Of a DNA stretch of 20,826 nt, positions 1 to 7,694 are shown in pieces. The stretch spans positions 1 through 20,826 of the forward strand of contig JACQAB010000106.1 in NCBI GenBank assembly GCA_016195205.1, given 5' to 3'. Position 1 is the stretch's first letter. Each line of letters begins with the position of its first letter. The translations under genes were made by a program, and so were the position numbers. The stretch comes from Pseudomonadota bacterium. GTDB taxonomy: Bacteria > Pseudomonadota > Alphaproteobacteria > UBA9219 > RGZA01. Below the pieces are notes generated by a model. It was given only the letters and a program-made list of their open reading frames with translations, did no database searches and was not told the DNA's origin.

Positions 1-4
1 GCTC

Positions 5-18
5 TGGCAAGCTTGCCA
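5..18. repeat. 14-bp perfect palindrome
   Basis: TGGCAAGCTTGCCA reads the same on both strands with no loop, so it fits a dimeric protein-binding site better than an RNA hairpin terminator. It lies about 40 bp upstream of a possible -35 box for the barrel gene. No regulator can be named; at 14 bp it could be chance, or the remnant of a feature cut by the window edge. Confidence 0.3.
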
Positions 19-38
19 CAGCCCCCAGACTTTGTAAT

Positions 39-47
39 TTATCCACA
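39..47 (+). promoter_or_regulatory. consensus DnaA box
   Basis: TTATCCACA is an exact match to the DnaA-box consensus (TTATNCACA). It sits 10 bp upstream of the candidate -35 element of the barrel gene, where DnaA could act as a transcription factor. No second box, AT-rich unwinding tract or parA/dnaA/hemE neighbourhood is present, so it is not an origin. A 9-mer can occur by chance. Confidence 0.35.
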
Positions 48-57
48 GAATAGGCAC

Positions 58-86
58 TTGCTGCACCGCAACAAATATTCTATACA
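58..86 (+). promoter_or_regulatory. candidate sigma-70-type promoter of the barrel gene
   Basis: TTGCTG (58-63), a 17-nt spacer and TATACA (81-86) have correct spacing for a vegetative promoter. The start would be near 93, giving a 5' leader of about 90 nt before the ATG at 185. The -35 matches only partly. A promoter of the same form (TTGCTG-N17-TAAAAT) precedes the alanine dehydrogenase gene in this window, which supports it slightly. Confidence 0.4.
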
Positions 87-184
87 AAAATGCAACGGTC
101 ATGCTTTTCTAAAGACACACTTGAGACGGCCTGAAGCTTAGGTTTTGGTTTTTCACTCCCCACCACCCCGATCTGGAGCCCTCC

Positions 185-1411
185 ATGAAAAATTTCTTTT
201 ATCTGGTCACCCTTGTGCTGATCACCGCCATGGGCCCAACGGCTTATGCCGCCGCGCCCGCCCCCGCTCCCACCTGGTTCGACGGCGTGAAATTCTGGGG
301 CCATGTGGAAGCCGGCATCACCGGCAACACCGACGATCCTTCGAACGGTCTCAATTTCGGCCATCTGTTCACCGACCGCGCCAACGAGCCGCTGATGAAC
401 CAGCTGCTGCTCACGGTGGAACGGCCCATCGATACTTCCTCTAAAACCTACGACCTCGGTTTCCGCCTCCAGGGCATGTATGGCTCGGACGCGCGCTACA
501 CCCATTTCCTGGGCGAGCTGGATGACGTGACTCATGACCGCCACGCGCTGGACATCGTCGAAGCCAATCTGCAACTGCACACCCCCTGGCTGACCCCGGG
601 TGGCATCGACTTCAAGCTCGGCCAATATGTCACGCTGGAAGGCGCGGAAGTGATCGATGCCGCGGGTAATTTCTTCTACTCCCACAGCTATATCTTCAAT
701 TTCGGCATTCCGCTGAAGCACACCGGCTTGATGACCATCACGCATCTTTCGCCCATGTTCGATCTGTATCTGGGCGTGGATTCCGGCGTCAACACCAGCC
801 TGGGCGGGGAAGGAGACAACAACGACGATGCGGCGTTCCACGGCGGCCTTGGCATCAACGGCTTGCTGGATGGGCGGCTGAACATTCTGGCCACCACGCA
901 TATCGGCGCCGAAAATCCGCGTAACGCCACCGGCATCAACGTGCATGCCCTGCGTTACCTGAACGACATCACCGCCATCTTCAAGGTCAACGACAAGCTC
1001 ACGGCAACGACCGACTTGAACTATATTAAAGATGACGCCTTCGACGTGGAGGCTGGCGGCGTGGCGCAATACTTCACCTATGCCGTGAATGACTGGCTGT
1101 CGGTGGGCGTGCGCGGCGAAGTCTACCGCGATCCCAGCGGCTTTTACGTAGCCGCCTTCCCCGGCAATCAAGACTTCGTGCGCTTCGAGAAGGGCCGGCC
1201 CGCCACCGTCATCGGCGGCGGCAAGACCACCTATGGCGCCTTCACCGCGGGCCTGAACATCAAGCCGCCGCTGGAATGCAAATTCCTGCAGGGGGTCATG
1301 ATCCGCCCCGAATTGCGGATTGACGGCTCGCTGAACGACACCAAGCCCTTTGACTCGGGCAAAAGCGGCCTTCAGTTCACCCCGGCGGTGGATGTGATTG
1401 TGTCGTTCTAG
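185..1411 (+). CDS. OmpL-like (BBP2-type) outer-membrane beta-barrel protein
   Basis: The 408-aa product starts with a Sec signal peptide: basic start, hydrophobic core at residues 5-20, likely cleavage after a YAAA-type site near 22-25, then an Ala/Pro-rich stretch. The mature part opens with a WFDGVKFWGHVEAGITGN strand and continues with alternating polar/hydrophobic strands, ending in a C-terminal phenylalanine (VDVIVSF), the usual signal for BAM-dependent insertion. A segment around residues 290-325 (AQYFTYAVNDWLSVGVRGE, then YRDPSGFYV) resembles the putative barrel porin-2 family. Inference: a porin or barrel of unknown substrate in the outer membrane. The start is the first Met before the signal peptide; no strong Shine-Dalgarno is seen. 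It converges on gltD with an 8-bp gap and no terminator hairpin between them. Confidence 0.8.
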   Translation: MKNFFYLVTLVLITAMGPTAYAAAPAPAPTWFDGVKFWGHVEAGITGNTDDPSNGLNFGHLFTDRANEPLMNQLLLTVERPIDTSSKTYDLGFRLQGMYGSDARYTHFLGELDDVTHDRHALDIVEANLQLHTPWLTPGGIDFKLGQYVTLEGAEVIDAAGNFFYSHSYIFNFGIPLKHTGLMTITHLSPMFDLYLGVDSGVNTSLGGEGDNNDDAAFHGGLGINGLLDGRLNILATTHIGAENPRNATGINVHALRYLNDITAIFKVNDKLTATTDLNYIKDDAFDVEAGGVAQYFTYAVNDWLSVGVRGEVYRDPSGFYVAAFPGNQDFVRFEKGRPATVIGGGKTTYGAFTAGLNIKPPLECKFLQGVMIRPELRIDGSLNDTKPFDSGKSGLQFTPAVDVIVSF

Positions 1412-1419
1412 CGGATGGC

Positions 1420-2898
1420 CTAGCCGAATCTTGCTTCAAAGGCCGTTCCGCCCAGCTTGGCGTCTTTCGGACCCATCAAGTCAAAATCGACGCACTGCGC
1501 GGCGCTGCGGCCTTCATGGATGGCCCATACCACTAGCGACTGGCCGCGACGCATGTCGCCCGCGGCATACACCTTGGGCACCGAGGTGCGGTGATCATGC
1601 AGCTTTGCGACGACTCAGCCGGGCGGGCCAAGCTTACTGTCAGGCGGATTAAATTTGACGCCCAGTTGTTCCAGCATGCCTTCGTGAACCGGATTGGTGA
1701 AACCCGCGGCGATCAGCACCAGATCAGCGTTAAGTTCAAATTCGCTGCCGACAACGCGTTCTTTTCCATTCATGCGTATGCAATGAAGCTTTTTGACCTG
1801 TCCATCTTCGCCAGAGAAAGATTGCGTGGCCACGGCAAAATCGCGCCCCGTATCGCCATCTAATTGGCTTGAAGAAGTGCGGAATTTGAACCTTGGATAT
1901 TCCGGCCAAGTCATCGGCCCATTTTCCTGATCCGGCGGACGTGGCATAATCTCAAGCTGCGTGACGGATTTTGCCTCTTGCCGCCAGGCCGTGCCGATGC
2001 AGTCGGAACCGGTGTCGCCGCCGCCGAGCACCACCACATGCTTGCCGGTGGCGAGAATGTCGGGGGCTTTCACGGGCTCGCCGCTTACGCGCCGGTTCTG
2101 TTGCGGCAGGAACTCCATCGCAAAATGGATGCCCGCCAGTTCACGGCCCGGGATTTTAACATCGCGTGGAACTTCCGAACCGCCTGCCAGCACCACCGCG
2201 TCGAACTTTCTTCTCAGGTCATTGATATCCACATTCACGCCGACATGGGCGTTGTAATGGAACGTCACGCCTTCGCCCTTCATCTGCGCCACGCGCCGGT
2301 CAAGGATGCCCTTTTCGATCTTGAAATCAGGAATGCCGTAACGAACCAGACCGCCGGCCTTGGCATGCCTTTCATAGATGTGAACTTCGTGCCCTACCCG
2401 CGCCAGCTGCTGGGCACAAGCCATGCCCGCCATGCCGGAACCGACGATGGTCACTTTTTTCCCTGTCCGGCTTTGGGGCCGTTCGGGAACAATCCACCCC
2501 TCCTCGATGGCCTTGTCGGCAATGGCGCATTCAATGGTTTTGATGGTGACCGGGGCCTGGTCAATATTAAGGACGCAGGCTGCTTCGCAAGGCGCGGGGC
2601 AGACGCGGCCCGTGATTTCGGGAAAATTGTTGGTGGAATGAAGATTCTCCGAGGCCTTCTTCCATTGTCCGATCTGCACGAGCCGGTTGAATTCCGGAAT
2701 CTCGTTATTCGTTGGACAGCCGCTGCCCTCGCCGCCATGACAGGTGGGAACGCCGCAATCCATGCACCGGTGCGCCTGCGCATTCAAAACTTCCGGCGCA
2801 AGCGGAATGACAAATTCCTTCCAATGTTTAACGCGCTGCTCAGGCAGCTGGTATCCGCGATCTTCGCGGGGAATTTCCATGAAACCTTTGTCCGACAT
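1420..2898 (-). pseudogene. gltD: glutamate synthase small subunit, interrupted by an in-frame TGA
   Basis: The frame reads as 492 codons, close to the usual 470-490 aa, but codon 428 is TGA (1615-1617). Before it are the N-terminal Fe-S cysteines (C45, C48, C53, C61; C100, C104, C108), the FAD motif GSGMAG (153-158) and the NADPH motif GGGDTG (292-297). After it the same frame encodes the conserved C-terminal FAD segment (TSVPKVYAAGDMRRGQSLVV) and ends in TAG at 1420. A product ending at the TGA would lack the AAGD FAD contact and probably be inactive. In the family this subunit oxidises NADPH and passes electrons to GltB for glutamine-to-glutamate conversion; no gltB is beside it. The upstream sequence has AAGG about 11 nt before the ATG. 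The break may be a real nonsense mutation, a sequencing error or, less likely, readthrough. Identity is firm; functional state is open. Confidence 0.85.
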
Positions 2899-3058
2899 AA
2901 TATATAAACCTTGATATGAGGTAACACGATGGTAGTTCCGCCCATCGTCTTATGGAATCGCACTTTCCGGACAATCAACCGGAGCGTCAAGCCGATTATT
3001 GTTTTTATCTCTACGAATAAAGGTTAATCTTAACTCTTGATCCCAACCTGTTTTTCTC

Positions 3059-3081
3059 TGATACCTGATACCTGATATCTG
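3059..3081. repeat. 7-bp tandem repeat upstream of rnd
   Basis: The heptamer TGATACC occurs twice, followed by the variant TGATATC and a further TG, in the 200-bp gap between gltD and rnd, about 18 bp before the rnd ATG. The rest of the gap (2899-3058) is AT-richer and shows no gene. Confidence 0.6.
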
Positions 3082-3098
3082 CCCTCTGGCCTTCATCC

Positions 3099-3707
3099 AT
3101 GATCCACCTTCACAAAAACGACCTGCCCTCCGGTGTTTCGCTTGGCAACCTGGTGGCCATCGACACCGAGACCATGGGCCTGAACCCGGCGCGCGACCGG
3201 CTGTGCCTGGCGCAGCTGTGCGGCGGCGGCGGCGAGGTGCATATCGTGCAGTTCGAGCCCGGCGCCTATGCCGCGCCCAACCTGAAAGCCATGCTGGTCA
3301 ACCCGAATGTGACCAAGCTGTTCCATTTCGCGCGTTTCGACATTGCGGTGATGATGGCCTATCTGGGCGTGATGGCCGGGCCGCTTTACTGCACCAAAAT
3401 CGCCTCGCGCCTGACGCGCACTTTCACCGACCGCCACGGGCTGAAAGACCTGGCGCGCGATTTGTTGGGGATCGAGCTTTCCAAACAGCAGCAGACTTCC
3501 GACTGGGGTTCCTCGCAGCTCACGCCCGAGCAGTTGGACTATGCCGCTGCCGATGTGCTGCACCTGCACGCCATCAAGGCCAAGCTGGATGAATTGTTAC
3601 GCCGCGAAAAGCGCGTGGAACTGGCGGAAGCCTGTTTCAGCTTCCTGCCGGTGCGCGTGGCCCTCGACCTTGCCGGCTGGGCCGATATCGATATTTTCGC
3701 GCATTAG
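3099..3707 (+). CDS. rnd: short ribonuclease D-type 3'-5' exonuclease
   Basis: The 202-aa protein is a single DEDDy exonuclease domain. Exo I is D22-T-E24-T, Exo II has D81 in HFARFD, and Exo III has Y148 and D152 in DYAAAD. These four acidic residues bind the two metals and the tyrosine completes the DEDDy active site. E. coli RNase D is about 375 aa with C-terminal HRDC domains; those are absent here, as in the compact alphaproteobacterial form. Expected role: 3' trimming of tRNA precursors and other structured RNAs in the cytoplasm. No Shine-Dalgarno precedes the ATG; the start is chosen because the domain begins immediately. Its stop codon overlaps the stop of the convergent gene by three bases. 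Confidence 0.88.
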   Translation: MIHLHKNDLPSGVSLGNLVAIDTETMGLNPARDRLCLAQLCGGGGEVHIVQFEPGAYAAPNLKAMLVNPNVTKLFHFARFDIAVMMAYLGVMAGPLYCTKIASRLTRTFTDRHGLKDLARDLLGIELSKQQQTSDWGSSQLTPEQLDYAAADVLHLHAIKAKLDELLRREKRVELAEACFSFLPVRVALDLAGWADIDIFAH

Positions 3708-4177
3708 ATCCGCAGAGGTTCCATGCCCCTGTCAGGCGGCACAAGGGCATGCTCCACTTCCCTGTGGCGAAATTTCACCGCCCCACGCATAAGACGCGCC
3801 GCGCCCATAATTTTTTCCTGCAAGGCCGGGTTATCCCCGGCATCGGCATGGGCCTGAATCAGGGCACGCAGGGCATCCGTGGCACTGGCTCCTCTTTCCA
3901 TAAGAGAAACCATGATAAGATTGCCGGAACCGTTCGCTGCGCCATTTGCTGTCGTGGCGCCGCTGCCATTGCCGGAACCCTTTGAAAGCGCCAGCGCGGC
4001 TGCCGCCAGCCACGGCAGTCTTGTTCTCTTGGATGAGGTTGCGTCATCAAGCGCCCAATTGATTTCGGCTTTGGCGTCTATGTTGTCCAGCGCCACAAGA
4101 ACGGCGGCGCGGTCAATTTCGGGTGCCTTCAAAAGGCTAATTAGTCTTTGATCGGCGGCCGAGTGGAAGGTTGTCAT
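3704..4177 (-). CDS. hypothetical protein with Gly/Ser/Asn-rich linker
   Basis: A 157-aa frame starts at an ATG with GGAG about 10 nt upstream on the minus strand. No family is recognised. Residues 1-60 look helical (an acidic, Leu/Ala-rich stretch, then a short apolar segment LPWLAAAALAL), residues 67-87 are a low-complexity Gly/Ser/Asn/Ala linker, and 88-157 are again helical and charged. It contains no signal peptide or clear membrane segment. It is divergent from kdsD (33-bp gap) and convergent with rnd, whose stop it overlaps. Support for coding: good ribosome-binding site, no better frame across the interval, and tight fit between neighbours. A longer upstream start is possible in frame but would run into kdsD, so it is rejected. 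Confidence 0.55.
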   Translation of the reverse strand: MTTFHSAADQRLISLLKAPEIDRAAVLVALDNIDAKAEINWALDDATSSKRTRLPWLAAAALALSKGSGNGSGATTANGAANGSGNLIMVSLMERGASATDALRALIQAHADAGDNPALQEKIMGAARLMRGAVKFRHREVEHALVPPDRGMEPLRI

Positions 4178-4210
4178 CACAAAATCTCCGAATAGATTTT
4201 TGCGATCACC

Positions 4211-5197
4211 ATGACCCTGAAACCCGTTCCTAAAGCCCCGGCCTCGAATCCGCTGGAAGACGCGCGCGCGGTGCTGCGCACCGAGATCAAGGCGCTGCAG
4301 GCGTTGGATTCCGCGCTGAACGGCTCCTTCCTGAAGGCGGTGGAGATTACCCATGCCTGCGAAGGCCGCGTGGTGGTGACCGGCATAGGCAAGTCGGGCC
4401 ATGTGGCGCGCAAGGTGACGGCCACCTTGGCCTCCACCGGCACGCCTTCCATGTTCGTGCATCCGGCCGAAGCCAGCCACGGCGATCTGGGCATGGTGAC
4501 GCGCCAGGATTGCGTGCTGGCCCTTTCCAATTCCGGCGAGGCGGCCGAGTTGGCCGACATCGTCGCCTATACCCGCCGCTTCTCTATTCCGCTGATCGCC
4601 ATGACCAGCCGCGCCAATTCCACCCTGGGCGCGCAGGCCGATTGCGTGCTGGAACTGCCGCAGGCCGAAGAAGCCTGCCCGCTGGGCCTGGCCCCCACCA
4701 GTTCAACCACCATGATGATGGCGCTGGGCGACGCGCTGGCCATTGCCCTGCTGCACAAACGCGGCTTCACCGCTAGCGATTACAAATCGCTGCATCCCGG
4801 CGGCAAGCTGGGCAAGAAACTGCTGCTGGTGCGTGAGTTGATGCATAAGGGCGCCGCCGTGCCGCTGGCCAATGAAGATACGGCGATGAGTGAAATCATT
4901 CTTACCATGACGCAGAAAACTTTCGGCTGCTGCGGCATTCTGGATAAAAACCAGGGCCTGATCGGCATCATCACCGACGGCGACTTGCGCCGCCACATGA
5001 GCGCCGGCCTGTTCAACATGCGCGCCCAGGAAGTGATGACCAAAAATCCCAAAACCATCGGGCCCGACAAGCTCGCCGCCGAGGCGCTGGGCCGCATGAA
5101 CGAGAAAAAAGTCACCAGCCTTTTTGTGATCGACGAGGCCCAAAAAGTTCTGGGCATCATCCGCATGCACGACCTGCTGAAGGAAGGCGTGGGATGA
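4211..5197 (+). CDS. kdsD: arabinose-5-phosphate isomerase (KpsF/GutQ family)
   Basis: The 328-aa protein has the family's usual length and order: an N-terminal SIS domain (about residues 45-180) with the sugar-phosphate signature VTGIGKSG (K61), the EASHGDLG motif (H90) and LSNSGE (106-111), then two CBS domains (about 208-265 and 273-328). It interconverts ribulose-5-phosphate and arabinose-5-phosphate, the first committed step to Kdo for the inner core of lipopolysaccharide. It is the first gene of a tight operon; its stop overlaps the lptC start as ATGA. No strong ribosome-binding site is seen before the ATG. The neighbouring lpt genes confirm an LPS role rather than sugar-alcohol catabolism (GutQ). 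Confidence 0.93.
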   Translation: MTLKPVPKAPASNPLEDARAVLRTEIKALQALDSALNGSFLKAVEITHACEGRVVVTGIGKSGHVARKVTATLASTGTPSMFVHPAEASHGDLGMVTRQDCVLALSNSGEAAELADIVAYTRRFSIPLIAMTSRANSTLGAQADCVLELPQAEEACPLGLAPTSSTTMMMALGDALAIALLHKRGFTASDYKSLHPGGKLGKKLLLVRELMHKGAAVPLANEDTAMSEIILTMTQKTFGCCGILDKNQGLIGIITDGDLRRHMSAGLFNMRAQEVMTKNPKTIGPDKLAAEALGRMNEKKVTSLFVIDEAQKVLGIIRMHDLLKEGVG

Positions 5198-5910
5198 GCG
5201 AATTTGAAAACGAAAACAAAGAAAAGGAAGAGTGGTTTTCGCCCGCCACGCGCATGTTCTCGGCGAAAAGCCTTAAGCGCTACAGCCGCTTCGTGGGCGG
5301 GATGAAACTGCTGCTGCCACTTCTGGCCGTGGGGCTGGTGGTGGCGCTGATGGCCTGGCCGTCGGATATTCCCCCGCCCGCGCCGCCGCGTCAGGCTACC
5401 GCCGGCGATTCCACCATGCAGGCGCCCGTTTACACCAGCGTGGATAAACAGGGCCGTCCCTATCGCGTGCAGGCCGAAGGCGCCAAGCAAAACCCCACCG
5501 CGCCCAATGTGATGGACCTTGCCAACCCCAAAGGCACTATTGATCTTTCAGGCGGCAACAGCCTTCAGGGCCAGGCCACCGGCGCGGAATATGACCAGAA
5601 AACCGGCAAGATGCTGATCAACGGCAGCCTCACCCTTAAACATTCCAGCGGCGCGGTATTCACCACCGAAAAAGCCGTGGTCGACATGAATGCCCGCAGC
5701 GCCTCGGGCAACTCCCCGGTAAAAGTCACCGGCGATTTCGGCGAGGTGAACGCCCAGGGCTTTGAAATGAACGACGAAGGCAAGGTGGTTATCTTCAAAG
5801 GCCCGTCAACGGCGCATTTGAACCTGACGGCCAGCCAGAACCCCGCCAGCGCCATGCAGGATCTTTTTCCCGCCGCCACGGCTCCGGCAGCAAAACCCCC
5901 GGGGTCATGA
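5194..5910 (+). CDS. lptC: LPS export system protein LptC
   Basis: The 238-aa product has a charged cytoplasmic N-terminus, one transmembrane helix at about residues 36-55 (MKLLLPLLAVGLVVALMAW) and a periplasmic part with the beta-jellyroll pattern of the LptC/OstA fold. LptC anchors to the LptFG-B2 transporter and hands LPS to LptA. The sequence is divergent, as LptC usually is in alphaproteobacteria; assignment leans on the membrane topology and on position between kdsD and lptA-lptB. Both ends overlap neighbours by the four bases ATGA, implying translational coupling. The C-terminus is an Ala/Pro-rich tail. Confidence 0.85.
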   Translation: MSEFENENKEKEEWFSPATRMFSAKSLKRYSRFVGGMKLLLPLLAVGLVVALMAWPSDIPPPAPPRQATAGDSTMQAPVYTSVDKQGRPYRVQAEGAKQNPTAPNVMDLANPKGTIDLSGGNSLQGQATGAEYDQKTGKMLINGSLTLKHSSGAVFTTEKAVVDMNARSASGNSPVKVTGDFGEVNAQGFEMNDEGKVVIFKGPSTAHLNLTASQNPASAMQDLFPAATAPAAKPPGS

Positions 5911-6890
5911 TGCGTCTTTTCATCGCTTCTTTCCTGTTTGCGCTTCTGGCTTCGACGGCTTTCGCGGAAAACCTGCCACCGAATACCCTGCCGCCTTCGG
6001 CTTTCAGCATGCAGCCGGAAACCTCCACCGATCTGCCGCCGCCCGCCAAGCCCAAGGCGAAGCCGAAAGCTAAAAAAGCCAAATCCCCGTCTTCGCCGCT
6101 GGCCGCGCTGGCGGGAAAGAAGGACGGCGCGCAGTTTATCGACGTCACCGCCGACGAAAGCCTGGAGTGGCACGAAAAAGAGAGTCTTTACATCGCCCGT
6201 GGCCATGCCGTGGCCACGCGCGGCACGATGAAAGTGGAAGCCGATGTGCTGAAGGCCTATAACCGCAAAAATCCCGACGGCAGTTCACAGGTGTGGCGCC
6301 TCACCGCCGAGGGGCATGTGAAAATCATCGACAGTAATCACGAAGCGACGGGCGATCTGGGCGAATACGACATCGACAGCCGCCGCGCCACGCTGACCGG
6401 CGGTAACCTGCGTTTTACCTCGGGCGCTGACATCGTCACCGCCAGCGAGTCTTTTGAATATTATGAGGCCGAGGGCCGGATCATCGCCCGCGGCAATGTG
6501 AAAGCCCACCGTGAAGGGCGCCGCGTACGCGCTGATGAAATGACCGCCTTCCTGGCCAACAATAAAACCGGCGGGCAGGATATTGACCACATGGAAGCCC
6601 GCGGCCATGTGCAGATCACCACCGACCAGGATGCCGCGCTGTGCGACCGCGCGCTTTACAACCTCAGCCAGGACAGCGCCACGCTGACCGGCAATGTGCG
6701 CATTACGCGCGGCGGCAACCAACTGCATGGCGACAAGGTCGAGGCCAATTTCAAAACCGGCCAATCGCGGCTGATCAACACCGGCGGTGGCCGCGTTTCG
6801 GCGCTGATCGCCGGCAGCCCGGGTGGCGCCGATAACGGCAAACCCGGCGGCGCGCTGGCGGCTCCTCTTTTCAACCCGGCCAAACGATGA
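5907..6890 (+). CDS. lptA: LPS transport periplasmic protein LptA, long form
   Basis: The 327-aa product starts with a signal peptide (MMRLFIASFLFALLASTAFA, cleavage likely before E21), followed by a Pro/Lys/Ala-rich linker to about residue 70. Repeating OstA-type beta-strand units follow (IARGHAVATRG, LTAEGHVKI, ARGNVKA, MEARGHVQI, LTGNVRITRG), ending near residue 300. E. coli LptA is about 185 aa; this one is longer because of the linker, additional strand units and a Gly/Pro-rich tail. Role: forms the periplasmic bridge carrying LPS to the outer membrane. Two adjacent ATGs (5907, 5910) could serve as start; the first gives the ATGA overlap with lptC seen throughout this operon. Confidence 0.88.
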   Translation: MMRLFIASFLFALLASTAFAENLPPNTLPPSAFSMQPETSTDLPPPAKPKAKPKAKKAKSPSSPLAALAGKKDGAQFIDVTADESLEWHEKESLYIARGHAVATRGTMKVEADVLKAYNRKNPDGSSQVWRLTAEGHVKIIDSNHEATGDLGEYDIDSRRATLTGGNLRFTSGADIVTASESFEYYEAEGRIIARGNVKAHREGRRVRADEMTAFLANNKTGGQDIDHMEARGHVQITTDQDAALCDRALYNLSQDSATLTGNVRITRGGNQLHGDKVEANFKTGQSRLINTGGGRVSALIAGSPGGADNGKPGGALAAPLFNPAKR

Positions 6891-7657
6891 ACGTGCATCC
6901 TTTTCCTTCCGATAATACCACCGCCACCGCGGATGCAGGTGGGCTGGTGGCCCTTAACATCGGCAAGCATTACAAAAACCGCCCCGTGCTGCATGACGTC
7001 AGCCTCGATGTGCAGCGCGGCGAGGTGGTGGGCCTTCTGGGCCCCAATGGCGCGGGCAAAACCACCTTCTTCTATATTCTTACCGGCCTGGTGGCCGCCG
7101 ATACCGGCACCATTACGCTGGACGGGCATGACATCACCCGCCTGCCTATGTATCGTCGCGCGCGCCTGGGCATCGGCTACCTGCCGCAGGAGGCGTCCAT
7201 CTTCCGCGGCATGAATGTGGAAAATAATCTTCGTGCCATTCTGGAAGTAAGCGAGAAAGACCCCGAACGCATCGAGGCGGTGCTGGATAGCCTGCTGGCC
7301 GAGTTTTCCATCAGCCATCTGCGCCGCGCCCCGGCGTTGGCGCTTTCCGGCGGCGAGCGGCGCCGGGTAGAAATTGCCCGGGCGCTGGCGACACGCCCCT
7401 CTTTTATTTTATTGGACGAACCCCTGGCCGGGATCGATCCCATCGCCCTAGGCGATATCCGCGAACTTATCTTGCATTTGAAACGTCGTGGTATAGGCGT
7501 GTTAATCACAGATCACAACGTGCGGGAAACCCTTGATTTGGTGGATCGCGCGGCGATTATTCACGAAGGCCGTGTGCTGATGCACGGCGATCCCTCGGCA
7601 ATTATTGCCCACGAAGATGTTCGCCGTGTTTACCTTGGAGAAAGGTTTCGTCTCTAA
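6887..7657 (+). CDS. lptB: LPS export ABC transporter ATP-binding protein
   Basis: The 256-aa protein carries every ABC ATPase element: Walker A GPNGAGKTT (52-60), Q-loop Q101, signature LSGGE (153-157), Walker B ILLDEP (174-179) and switch histidine H210. The segment after the signature (RRRVEIARALA) and the DEPLAGIDP loop are typical of LptB. It powers extraction of LPS from the inner membrane by LptB2FG. The N-terminus is about 15 residues longer than in E. coli. The start overlaps the lptA stop (ATGA). rpoN follows after 37 bp. Confidence 0.95.
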   Translation: MNVHPFPSDNTTATADAGGLVALNIGKHYKNRPVLHDVSLDVQRGEVVGLLGPNGAGKTTFFYILTGLVAADTGTITLDGHDITRLPMYRRARLGIGYLPQEASIFRGMNVENNLRAILEVSEKDPERIEAVLDSLLAEFSISHLRRAPALALSGGERRRVEIARALATRPSFILLDEPLAGIDPIALGDIRELILHLKRRGIGVLITDHNVRETLDLVDRAAIIHEGRVLMHGDPSAIIAHEDVRRVYLGERFRL

Positions 7658-7694
7658 CCTGGTGTGCAGAGTTTGCATTCACGGGTTTACAGAG

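Noticed and set aside
1..100. Replication origin at the DnaA box
   Set aside because: Only one box, with no AT-rich unwinding region, clustered boxes or origin-linked genes.
80..1171. Long minus-strand frame opposite the barrel gene
   Set aside because: Mirror frame of a GC-rich gene; its product is low-complexity and has no family features.
1978..2907. 309-aa plus-strand frame opposite gltD
   Set aside because: Antisense shadow of a strongly conserved gltD.
4178..4480. Upstream extension of the minus-strand unknown gene to 4480
   Set aside because: It would read antisense through the start of kdsD; the ATG at 4177 has a good ribosome-binding site.
7605..7694. 30-residue N-terminal extension of RpoN from an ATG at 7605
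   Set aside because: It overlaps lptB and lacks sigma-54 region I character; the ATG at 7695 gives the family start.
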